Of a stretch of DNA of 50,119 bases, positions 35,396-42,190 are shown piece by piece (positions within the stretch are counted from its first letter, which is position 1; every line of letters starts with the position of its first letter). The DNA comes from a virus. The translations under genes were made by a program, and so were the position numbers. The DNA is taken from positions 1 through 50,119 of the IMG/VR virus record IMGVR_UViG_3300050821_001427; one strand, given 5' to 3'. The notes under the pieces are model-generated. The model was not told the origin of the DNA and searched no databases. It saw nothing but the letters and a program-made list of their open reading frames with translations.

Positions 35396-37071
35396 TGGGG
35401 GTAGGTACTGACGACGGGCAATACTACGCCGACGAAAGAGAATACCATGCAGACAGCTTCCAGTCCCGCTTCGGTGGTGCTGAAGAACGACCGTTGGTCT
35501 ACATAGGAACGCCTCCAGGAAGCCCAGCGGAGGCCACTGGTGCGTTAAAATCTGATGGAGGTACCAACCCCCCAGAAAAGGTTCCCCAGCAAGATTATGA
35601 CTACGGCTCATGGCAGGCAGCTAACCCTGGTGTAGAGATGGCTCCCGGTCAACACTACCCGGATACGTATAAACTTCCTAATCACATGACCTTCTCCGAT
35701 GAGAGTATCTACCACGGAGTCAACGGTGCCCAAGGAGGACACTGGGGCACAGACGAGAACGGTGCCGATACCTTCACTCCTGGTGTAACTAATCTACAAC
35801 AACATAGCATGGGTGAGCTGAAGGACTACTTCGCTAAGGTAGAACCTAATGCTAAATTGTTACCTCCAGACATCGATGATGTCATGAAGGCTATGGATAT
35901 AACTCAACAAGCTAATCAACCTAAACCTAACACTGTTGCAACAGCGCATACAACTACAGGTCGTAACATAGACATCACTGACCAAGACATCGACAAGAAC
36001 ATGGGCCTAGCGATGGCCTTCTCTGGTGGTGGTCTTACCTTCGGCGGAGTCGGAGCCAAGGCAATCGATAAGATGGCTTTGTATAAAGCCCATACTATGG
36101 AGATGAATGGCGTTCATCCAGATGATATATTTCACGATACTGGGTGGTTCCGTGCTGCCGACAATAGATGGAAATTTGAAATACCAGATCAAGGAGCCAA
36201 GATAAAAGACGAAGTTCTTTCACCAACGATGTACGCTGGTGAACATTTGAAAGATCTTTCAGGTAAGCCTCGTTATGAATTGTCAGAGCCTAAACTAGAA
36301 GTCAACGGGGCTAATGAGATGGGAGATTTACATCCACATACATTGGAACATGTTCTAGACCATCCTGAATTATTTAAAGCTTACCCTGAGTTGAAAGGTG
36401 TAGAAGTAAAACCTGTTGGTCCCTTCGATAGAATGGCTGGTGTGAAGGGGTACTTCAATCACGTGACTAATACACTAGCACTATCTCCTGCCAGTAAAGA
36501 AGACATGTTGAGTACTGCTCTTCATGAAGTACAGCATGCTATTCAAGCTAGGGAGGGTTTCTCCAAAGGAGCTTCTCCTCAGATGTTTGAGACTCCTAGG
36601 TGGAAAGATCTTAGTAAAGAATTCAACAAGATGAAAAACACCGCTGAGAAGAAAGCCCTGGAAGGTGTCAAGGGTAGTTTTACTGATATGTGGGATATGA
36701 AAAGAGCTATTGAGAATGAACCTAAGATACCTGAATGGGAGAACAGAGATGCATCCGGATGGTCATCTACTTGGTCTAAGCAAGAATTACAAAATGCCAA
36801 AGAGAACATAGCCAAGGCTAAAGAACTTGGTGTGTACGACGACTTCAAGAAAATAATCCGTGGAGAACAACTAGCTAACCAATACTACGAGTTGACACAT
36901 GCTAAGTATGAATCTGTGAAGGGTGAAGTAGAAGCCAGGAATGTTCAGAATAGAATGGCTTATAAAGATAGAGAACGTAGAATGGTAGCTCCAAGATCTT
37001 CTCAATCACATAGGAATGAAGATCAATTATGGTCTCCTCTAGATCCTGCTTCGTTGACAGACTTCCCTTAA
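35395..37071 (+). CDS. polyvalent protein with zincin-type metallopeptidase domain
   Basis: A 558-residue protein starting with GTG (overlapping the preceding stop; GGAGAAAG upstream). Residues about 220-270 resemble the polyvalent-protein domain with TGWFRAADNRWKFEIPD. A zincin site, LHEVQHAIQAREGF at about 375-388, follows, then a segment with KGEVEARNVQNRM near 525. Such mixes occur in large proteins that phages inject with DNA. It may therefore be ejected with the core proteins and cut a host target. From about 36.05 kb the DNA is visibly more AT-rich than the gene's first part, which suggests domain acquisition. Confidence 0.75.
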   Translation: MGVGTDDGQYYADEREYHADSFQSRFGGAEERPLVYIGTPPGSPAEATGALKSDGGTNPPEKVPQQDYDYGSWQAANPGVEMAPGQHYPDTYKLPNHMTFSDESIYHGVNGAQGGHWGTDENGADTFTPGVTNLQQHSMGELKDYFAKVEPNAKLLPPDIDDVMKAMDITQQANQPKPNTVATAHTTTGRNIDITDQDIDKNMGLAMAFSGGGLTFGGVGAKAIDKMALYKAHTMEMNGVHPDDIFHDTGWFRAADNRWKFEIPDQGAKIKDEVLSPTMYAGEHLKDLSGKPRYELSEPKLEVNGANEMGDLHPHTLEHVLDHPELFKAYPELKGVEVKPVGPFDRMAGVKGYFNHVTNTLALSPASKEDMLSTALHEVQHAIQAREGFSKGASPQMFETPRWKDLSKEFNKMKNTAEKKALEGVKGSFTDMWDMKRAIENEPKIPEWENRDASGWSSTWSKQELQNAKENIAKAKELGVYDDFKKIIRGEQLANQYYELTHAKYESVKGEVEARNVQNRMAYKDRERRMVAPRSSQSHRNEDQLWSPLDPASLTDFP

Positions 37072-37089
37072 AACCTATCATAAGGGCTT
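37071..37089 (+). repeat. 19-bp dispersed motif, copy 3
   Basis: AAACCTATCATAAGGGCTT differs at one base from the copy at 1533-1551. It begins at the last base of the stop codon of the last plus-strand gene and is followed by a GGGCT-TATG-AGCCC hairpin (37084-37097). Confidence 0.6.
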
Positions 37090-37111
37090 ATGAGCCCGCA
37101 TAGACATGAAA

Positions 37112-37147
37112 AAACCCCAGCGGCCTTTCGGCTACTGGGGTTTCTCT
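37112..37147. terminator. bidirectional intrinsic terminator between convergent blocks
   Basis: CCCCAG pairs with CTGGGG, and an inner GGCC/GGCT helix is closed by a TTTC loop. A-runs before and T-runs after give T-tracts on both strands (TTTTTT on the minus strand, TTTCTCTTT on the plus). It sits where the rightward and leftward blocks meet. Confidence 0.88.
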
Positions 37148-37226
37148 TTGCTTCTATGTCTGGGTTACAACGCCCGATCCCATGCTGGCATTATGTTGTA
37201 ACTTGGTAGCTTGCTACGGGACTCAG

Positions 37227-37481
37227 TTATCTTCGGGCAGATCCTCGTGCCTTGGTAGGTGGCTGACGGACACGATTTGCATGACGACTGACAGCACGAA
37301 CGCGGACATGATCCAAACTTCCGGTACGATGGTATCCGAGGTGGTCGAGTTCTTTCCCGTCTCCCTTGTGGACTGTACCCTTCGACATCGCCTTCCGGCG
37401 AGCTGCGTTCCTTGCTTCTCGTCTCTTGACTTGGGCAGGGCTATCCTCCCATGCTGTCTCTTTACCGTAGTTCCGTGCCAT
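37227..37481 (-). CDS. HNH-like small phage protein
   Basis: An 84-residue protein of a pattern widespread in phages: ETAWEDSPAQVKRREARNAARR, then HKGDGKELDHLG and a C-terminal RAVSRHANR. The DH and HxN-like residues suggest a degenerate HNH fold without the zinc cysteines. Last gene of the leftward block. It overlaps the preceding gene by 20 bases. Confidence 0.7.
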   Translation of the reverse strand: MARNYGKETAWEDSPAQVKRREARNAARRKAMSKGTVHKGDGKELDHLGYHRTGSLDHVRVRAVSRHANRVRQPPTKARGSARR

Positions 37482-37689
37482 CTACTTTATAATAAATCTT
37501 GACATTCACTGGGTTGGTCAACCCCTCGATATCGATGTCAATAATTTCCTTTCCTTTAAATATTGGGAGGTGTTCTAGATACTCAACCAGCGCTAACTGG
37601 ATGTGCGCCAGGTTCATGGACTTCTGCTCGAATGCAGACGTCCTCTTCATTCGTCGTTTCATTAATTCTTCCAGAGACAATTTCGTCAT
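37462..37689 (-). CDS. small hypothetical protein (75 aa)
   Basis: A 75-residue protein: basic N-terminal helix (EELMKRRMKRTSAFEQ), then mixed helix and strands ending VNVKIYYKVDGTELR. AAGGG lies before the ATG. No family recognised. Another coding-like frame overlaps its first 107 bases. Confidence 0.6.
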   Translation of the reverse strand: MTKLSLEELMKRRMKRTSAFEQKSMNLAHIQLALVEYLEHLPIFKGKEIIDIDIEGLTNPVNVKIYYKVDGTELR

Positions 37690-37777
37690 CGCTCAAGCCC
37701 TTTCGGCGAGGATAGTTTAACGAATGTCTTTTCTTTAGTTTGATGCGCTCTGCTCTAGAGCTAGGGTGTTTAGTCAA
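37583..37777 (-). CDS. possible overlapping small gene, TTG start
   Basis: A 64-residue frame with a TTG start that overlaps the stop of the 47-residue gene upstream. Its first half (HPSSRAERIKLKKRHSLNYPRR) reads like a small basic phage protein; its second half lies fully inside the 75-residue gene in another frame. It could be a true overlapping gene or a gene broken by a small indel. Confidence 0.35.
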   Translation of the reverse strand: MTKHPSSRAERIKLKKRHSLNYPRRKGLSDDEIVSGRINETTNEEDVCIRAEVHEPGAHPVSAG

Positions 37778-37913
37778 AGTCTAACGGCTTTACTTCAGGT
37801 AGGTTAACCATGTGGTGTCTGACTAAGAACTCAAGCAACTCCTCTTCTGTAAGATCGTTCATCTCTAGGATCTCAGTGAGGGTGTATGCGTCGAGGTAGG
37901 CAGACAGTGACAT
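37770..37913 (-). CDS. small conserved-type phage protein (47 aa)
   Basis: The 47-residue protein has the pattern TEILEMNDLTEEELLEFLV ... LPEVKPLDFD, which resembles small acidic proteins in many tailed phages. Function unknown. No good ribosome site precedes the ATG; instead a perfect hairpin (37916-37930) sits two bases upstream, which may control its translation. Confidence 0.7.
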   Translation of the reverse strand: MSLSAYLDAYTLTEILEMNDLTEEELLEFLVRHHMVNLPEVKPLDFD

Positions 37914-37915
37914 AA

Positions 37916-37930
37916 GAAAGCGAAGCTTTC
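37916..37930 (-). promoter_or_regulatory. hairpin at the translation start of the 47-aa gene
   Basis: GAAAGC-TTC-GCTTTC on the minus strand, six perfect pairs ending two bases before the ATG at 37913. It replaces the usual ribosome site, so it may block or position ribosomes. Confidence 0.45.
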
Positions 37931-37934
37931 GTTC

Positions 37935-38075
37935 TCAGTGTTTCAGTGGGAGTACGAAGTAGTGGAAGCCCGGACCATCCAGGAAGAAGCCTAGGCTTGC
38001 GAGGAGTAGGGCTAACCCATAAGCTCCGACAGCAATACCAGTGAGAAGAAATATCACGTTCCAGAAATAGTTCAT
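37935..38075 (-). CDS. small membrane protein (46 aa)
   Basis: A 46-residue protein that is nearly all membrane helix (NVIFLLTGIAVGAYGLALLL, about 6-25, then ASLGFFLDG). It overlaps the end of the endonuclease VII gene by four bases. Role unknown. Confidence 0.6.
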   Translation of the reverse strand: MNYFWNVIFLLTGIAVGAYGLALLLASLGFFLDGPGFHYFVLPLKH

Positions 38076-38398
38076 CGTCGTTTCTTTCTTCGTTTCTTCT
38101 TTACTTTATTCGGGACAACCCAGCCCGGGTAATCGCGGCTGAGATATTGGTAGGCCGCAAGGAGAAGTTCTGCGCCTCTTTCTCTACGATGTCTGCCGAC
38201 AACGTATCGGTTACAATGGATACAGAGTAAACCTCGGATGAGGCCAGATGCGTGATCGTGGTCGACTGCCAAGCGCTTGCGGAACGCAGTTGCAGGGCGG
38301 TTGCAAACCGCACAACGTCCATCTTGTTTCCGTAGAAGATCATCGTACTGTTCCTCTGTTATTCCGAAACGTCGCTTAAGGTGGGCAGCTCTAGTCAC
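38072..38398 (-). CDS. recombination endonuclease VII family nuclease
   Basis: The 108-residue protein matches the endonuclease VII group of HNH nucleases: RFGITEEQYDDLLRKQDGRC, CAVC, VDHDHASGLIRGLLC, then CIHCN. The cysteine pairs bind zinc and the DHDH segment is catalytic. In T4, gp49 resolves branched DNA before packaging; T7 uses an unrelated enzyme. It starts with GTG, three bases after the preceding stop, and has a Lys/Arg-rich tail. Confidence 0.85.
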   Translation of the reverse strand: MTRAAHLKRRFGITEEQYDDLLRKQDGRCAVCNRPATAFRKRLAVDHDHASGLIRGLLCIHCNRYVVGRHRRERGAELLLAAYQYLSRDYPGWVVPNKVKKKRRKKRR

Positions 38399-38401
38399 TG
38401 G

Positions 38402-39256
38402 TTAGTGTACCACAATATTACCTAATCTGTCAACTTCCGTTACGTCTGGCAGACGTACTACCTTGGTGAGGTAGATGGGTCCTCCGGCGTAGAGGAACTT
38501 CCTAACTGTAGGGTTACAGCAATACTTGTAAGGGTTGTATGAAGCTTTAACATCAAGCTTGATATTTCCGCTTTTACCGTCGGGTCCTGTTCCGCATGTG
38601 CACCTAGGAGGGGATCGTAGCCCAACAATTCGTTGATACTGTTGTATACGATTTCGGATACTCTCAGGTCTAACTCTGTGCTCATATAATTTAAGATGTC
38701 CTAATACTTTATCGATGAAGAGGATGTAGCCTCTGTCCTTTACTTGAACAAGAGGATCCTCATGGGAAGCCACAACATACCCGTCCAGCTGATCCAGATA
38801 GTCCCGTAGAAAGATGTCCGTAGCCACCAAGCCAGACTTGACCTTCTGAAAGCCCAGGCTGTTAATAGACTTGACGTCAACAATACAGCCATCAATAACG
38901 CAATCGCGATGTCCCTTGACACCATCGAGTATGAGCTCATCTTGCTCTCCTGTGACTGTATGGCCTGCTGCCTTGGCTAGCTCTAGAACGAGAGCTTCTG
39001 TGATGTACCCGTAGGTGAACTTGATCCTTGCCCAGGGTTCGACTGGCTCCTCCATACCCACGCTATGAACGGAGTGCCACAGCTGACTAGGGCAGTGTTC
39101 TCCCAGTTTCGACAGGCGTAGGCTCGGAACTCCTCTGGTTTGGTTGAGAGAGACTGATAGCGCAGCACTGAAATCAGCCAGTCTGGCAGGGTTGAACCAG
39201 CCTTCTTGCGCGACGACTTCATAGATGTCCTTAACTAATGTGTTGATTGATTTCAT
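38402..39256 (-). CDS. PD-(D/E)XK exonuclease-like protein
   Basis: A 284-residue nuclease of the RecB/Cas4-like PD-(D/E)XK group. The catalytic part is GHRDCVIDGCIVDVKSIN (Asp, then D-x-K), preceded by a helix of YGYITEALVLELAKAAG. An N-terminal EHCPSQLW and C-terminal CTCG and YCC could form an iron-sulphur or zinc site as in Cas4/AddB-type nucleases; that part is inference. It probably serves as the replication/recombination exonuclease. I place the start at ATG 39256; a TTG three codons upstream is possible. Confidence 0.75.
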   Translation of the reverse strand: MKSINTLVKDIYEVVAQEGWFNPARLADFSAALSVSLNQTRGVPSLRLSKLGEHCPSQLWHSVHSVGMEEPVEPWARIKFTYGYITEALVLELAKAAGHTVTGEQDELILDGVKGHRDCVIDGCIVDVKSINSLGFQKVKSGLVATDIFLRDYLDQLDGYVVASHEDPLVQVKDRGYILFIDKVLGHLKLYEHRVRPESIRNRIQQYQRIVGLRSPPRCTCGTGPDGKSGNIKLDVKASYNPYKYCCNPTVRKFLYAGGPIYLTKVVRLPDVTEVDRLGNIVVH

Positions 39257-39267
39257 AATGTCCAAAG

Positions 39268-39283
39268 GGAGGCCTAAGCCTCC
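39268..39283. other. perfect hairpin between nuclease and membrane-protein genes
   Basis: GGAGGC-CTAA-GCCTCC, six pairs. On the minus strand it is followed by CTTTGG, a weak T-tract, and it lies directly before the ATG at 39256. It is an attenuator or mRNA-processing candidate. Confidence 0.4.
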
Positions 39284-39286
39284 AAG

Positions 39287-39565
39287 TTATTTCAGCAGTA
39301 CATAAAGCACTGCCCAGTTAATCGGTGTCAGAGCTAACAAGAACATAGCTATGTGATCTACCGACCATACCTTTTTCTTTTCCTCAGCGTTCTGCTTCTT
39401 CATGATCTTCATGAACTCATCGAACTTAGCTCGACGCTGGACTTCAGCTACCCACATATCTTCCAATGAGGGAGGCTTCTCTTTCTTCTCAGCTTTAGTT
39501 GCATGTGGCTTCGCTTTAGCCATGTTCATTCCATACTCTATCAGCTGAATTGGATCGTGTTTCAT
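39287..39565 (-). CDS. small protein with C-terminal membrane anchor (92 aa)
   Basis: A Lys/Glu-rich cytoplasmic part is followed by a C-terminal membrane segment (IAMFLLALTPINWAVLYVLL). I place the start at ATG 39565, which has GGAGA upstream; an ATG 12 bases earlier has no site. It is the first gene after the large noncoding region. Confidence 0.65.
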   Translation of the reverse strand: MKHDPIQLIEYGMNMAKAKPHATKAEKKEKPPSLEDMWVAEVQRRAKFDEFMKIMKKQNAEEKKKVWSVDHIAMFLLALTPINWAVLYVLLK

Positions 39566-39599
39566 GGTTGTCTCCATGATTAGAGTAATGAACTAATGT

Positions 39600-40955
39600 G
39601 GGGATAAGCTCTGTCACAGCCGTACCCCACTAGTCTTATGGCGGCTGGGGCTCCAGCGCGATTGCGACTAGTATATTCATGGGGTGTACTCCTGCTCGTG
39701 GTACCCTCTGATCTGGAGGGAATGAGACTAGGTTCGGACGAACTGTAACAACCGGCGGTGTACTTCAGCTATGTAGGAGCTTAGAATACAGCTATGGTCG
39801 TCCCTCAAGATAAGGATTATCCAGCCTCGTCTTGGGCAATTACAGAACATCGATCAACATGGGTTAGACATGTGTTTGGTAAGACGTGATCACTTCCTTC
39901 CGACAAGCTCCTTGCTACGCCCTTGAGGCTTACTAATCCTCGGTGTAACGGTGATGCTGCACGGCCGATATACTTCTTACCCCTCCGATGTCGGAGTCTA
40001 TTGAGCCTCACGGTAAACCACCGCTGCTCCGATGCTTCTCGCATCTTGGTATGCTTTCATCTGCCCAAGACTTTCGCACATACTGCTGCTAAGGCACATG
40101 GTGTACATCCCTTTAATACCAGGACCATGCTGTGCAGTCGATGACATCTGCGTCTACGCTTCCAGCTGTTCAGGGTCGTCTAGGCTGCCGTCAAACAGTT
40201 AGAGCTTCGGCTCGGTCTTCTTGAGGCCTACCCCTAAGCTACAGCTTGCTCGAACAGAACAATCAGTGTTGGGTGTAGTAGTTAGCTACACTTACCCTAA
40301 GCTTCCTGATATTCCAACCATCAGGTACGGTCTCTCTTACCAGCATTTATCTGATACACGGTAACAGGGTCGGACTTGAACCGACATTAGGCAGGTTGCA
40401 ACCCACCCACGTGACCTTGAGCGTCACGGAACCTCCTCAGCTTGATCTTCTCACCCCGTCCCACGGGGCCGGTCGAGTTACACCACCGAGCCTTCTCCGC
40501 TAGATACGACGTCTCCTATTCCGTCACCTTCTCCCGCTTATACCAAAGCCATTGGCACTCCACCTGGCATGTCTGATAAGCTTTCATATCTCGTTATCCT
40601 CTCCGTGTGTTTATCCACTTCATCGAGGTCAGCATCGCGACCGGACTATTCTGTTTCCCGGAACATGTCCACGGGTGTCAGCCCGTGTAATGCATAACGG
40701 ACGTTGTAGGCAGCGTTGCTGCCGTGTCTGTTTGATCTCCCGTGAATGGACGGGTGCGCTCGGATGAACTGCTGTACGGTGCATCTCACCCACCGTAGTA
40801 GACACTCGCACAGCGAGCAGATTACGCTCTCGCGAGAACAGTTGCTCAGCTGGGTCATCGGGACGCGCTTGGTGCTATCGCCCTTCCTGAAGGGGCCATC
40901 TCACGGGTTGGACACCGGTATTGATGAAGCGTTTAGGTTTCATTAAGCTAATGGT
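39600..40955 (-). ncRNA. candidate large structured RNA (or RNA cluster), block 1
   Basis: About 1.35 kb with no credible gene, inside an otherwise tightly packed leftward operon. Perfect or near-perfect hairpins include 39704-39720, 39983-39996, 40031-40045, 40202-40213 (C(UUCG)G loop on the plus strand), 40273-40291, 40369-40385 (T-arm-like), 40411-40427, 40454-40468, 40709-40723, 40805-40817 and 40880-40896. The density suggests a folded RNA of the large ornate kind known from phages (GOLLD, ROOL) or a cluster of small RNAs. Strand is assumed from the neighbours. No covariance evidence is available here. Confidence 0.35.
40369..40385 (-). other. tRNA T-arm-like hairpin
   Basis: On the minus strand GTCGG-TTCAAGT-CCGAC is a perfect T-arm with a canonical T-loop. 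Upstream, GTTGCAA could be an anticodon loop and CTCAAGGTCA a D-loop, but the anticodon stem has two mismatches and the acceptor strands do not pair. I therefore call a T-loop element or tRNA remnant, not a working tRNA. Confidence 0.5.
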
Positions 40956-40958
40956 TAC

Positions 40959-41153
40959 TCATGTTCTATCCCTTAGTGCTTTTAGGTAATCTAGCCAAAG
41001 GCATTGATAAAACTGAAATTCAGCATCTAGGGGTTTTGTTCTGTCTTGTATACGCTCACAAAGCCAATCAGTTAATGTCTGAAATGTAATTTTAACTAAA
41101 TTGTATGGGGCAGTCTCTGGGTCGGAGATGTAATACGCGCGGTTAAGTTTCAT
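40959..41153 (-). CDS. small hypothetical protein inside the noncoding region (64 aa)
   Basis: A 64-residue protein (MKLNRAYYISDPETAPYN..., ending WLDYLKALRDRT), the only credible gene between 39.57 and 41.55 kb. ATG at 41153 has GGAGA seven bases upstream; an ATG six bases earlier is too close to the site. Its position between two structured noncoding blocks suggests it may act with the RNA, which is inference. No family recognised. Confidence 0.65.
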   Translation of the reverse strand: MKLNRAYYISDPETAPYNLVKITFQTLTDWLCERIQDRTKPLDAEFQFYQCLWLDYLKALRDRT

Positions 41154-41169
41154 TTTCATTCTCCGGTGG

Positions 41170-41530
41170 TGCCAGACGATAAAACTTCTTGGTTACTCGG
41201 CAGGAACCCGTCTTATAGCTTGAGCTTATCTCCACACGTCACAGCTGCCGGGTCTTTCAACTAAACAGCCGCCGGGTTTATGACGTCAGATTTCCCGACG
41301 TGTGGCCTTATCTCACGAGAGCAGGACTTTCAACCTGCCGAGAACTGAGTCGCTAGGCGTAGCCCACCTAGCTAGGATCGCCAAGGCTACGCCGTAGCTA
41401 TAAGGTATGGTGCTCTTCCGAACTTTTACCGGAGACTAGTACGGTGCCGGATTTCCTGCTCCATGTCTAAGGTCGACCTGACATTCCGACGTGCTTTGGG
41501 CAACGATGCGGTTTTTACGCTGCTGCATAT
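41170..41530 (-). ncRNA. candidate structured RNA, block 2
   Basis: No gene here, but nested perfect helices. 41306-41311 pairs with 41400-41405 (CCTTAT/ATAAGG) and encloses a hairpin at 41321-41338 and a nine-pair helix 41356-41364 with 41385-41393. Another nine-pair helix joins 41232-41240 to 41297-41305 (CCACACGTC/GACGTGTGG). ACAGCYGCCGGGT is directly repeated at 41241 and 41265. Two GCACCA ends on the minus strand (near 41170 and 41409) recall tRNA 3' ends. Cloverleaf-like, but no standard tRNA could be built. Confidence 0.4.
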
Positions 41531-41556
41531 AGCGCTGGTCACCAACCTCAACCTTA

Positions 41557-42051
41557 TTAGAATAGTTGTTCAGGCTGTTCCTTCAGCCCTTCACTTGCTT
41601 CCTTCTCGAAGGAGTTAAGATCCTTCTCTGGATTGAATGGAATAAGATTATCTATCCGTGCCGACTGCCATCGGATAGCCTTGGCTGTACCACCACCGGG
41701 AGTACCGTGGGAGTACACTTCCAACTTTAGAGTAACGTCACTACCGTTACCGACGTTTCCATCATAAGGCTTACCCTCGGCGTCGAATACCTCGACAGGG
41801 GTAAAAGATAGAATACGTCCAGCGGCTGTCTCCTTGGTGACTGGTCTACTGAAAGTAGTAAAATATCCATCGTCATCTTTCTTTAGTTGGTTCTTGATCC
41901 CCTGTGCTTGGAGGTCTCGGATTAGTTCCAGACCCTTAGCGTTGGGATGTATCTGGACAGACCACTTGTTCCACTTATTGGGAACCTTCGGTCGGAACCA
42001 AGATACCTTTCCTTGAATGTATACGTATTCTGTTTTGCTGTAATTAGCCAA
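41557..42051 (-). CDS. single-stranded DNA-binding protein, T7 gp2.5-like
   Basis: A 164-residue protein directly after the polymerase region. Strands such as EYVYIQGKVSWFRPKV and WSVQIHPNAKGLELIRDLQ, rich in aromatic residues, suggest an OB fold. The C-terminal tail is acidic and ends in Phe (EGLKEQPEQLF), as in gp2.5, where the tail contacts polymerase and helicase. The start codon is TTG at 42051. Confidence 0.75.
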   Translation of the reverse strand: MANYSKTEYVYIQGKVSWFRPKVPNKWNKWSVQIHPNAKGLELIRDLQAQGIKNQLKKDDDGYFTTFSRPVTKETAAGRILSFTPVEVFDAEGKPYDGNVGNGSDVTLKLEVYSHGTPGGGTAKAIRWQSARIDNLIPFNPEKDLNSFEKEASEGLKEQPEQLF

Positions 42052-42052
42052 T

Positions 42053-42190
42053 TTATATATCCATATTAGTTTTGTAATAAACTAGAGCTTCGACGATGAG
42101 GTCTCGCTCTGCTTCGTTGAGTAGGAAGGACTCCTTAGTTGCTCCTACCAAAGGCATTCCTTCAAGATCTTCAATAAGATAGTTAATCAA
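42053..42190 (-). CDS. small acidic protein, TTG start (45 aa)
   Basis: A 45-codon frame that begins with TTG overlapping the polymerase stop (CATTGA), with GGAG upstream, and ends one base before the SSB start codon. The product (NYLIEDLEGMPLVGATKESF..., ending YKTNMDI) reads as a real acidic protein. Role unknown. Confidence 0.55.
   Translation of the reverse strand: MINYLIEDLEGMPLVGATKESFLLNEAERDLIVEALVYYKTNMDI

Noticed and set aside
40361-40440. complete tRNA gene
   Set aside because: T-arm is perfect, but acceptor strands do not pair and the anticodon stem has two mismatches; kept only as a T-arm-like element.
40552-40946. short open frames on both strands in the structured region
   Set aside because: No ribosome sites, unnatural Arg/His-rich composition, and they overlap strong hairpins; the 64-residue gene at 40959-41153 is the only credible one.
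39640-41440. group I intron core (GACTA/TAGTC-like P7 pieces at several places)
   Set aside because: The pieces occur in the wrong order on either strand, no split gene flanks the region, and the polymerase and SSB genes are intact.
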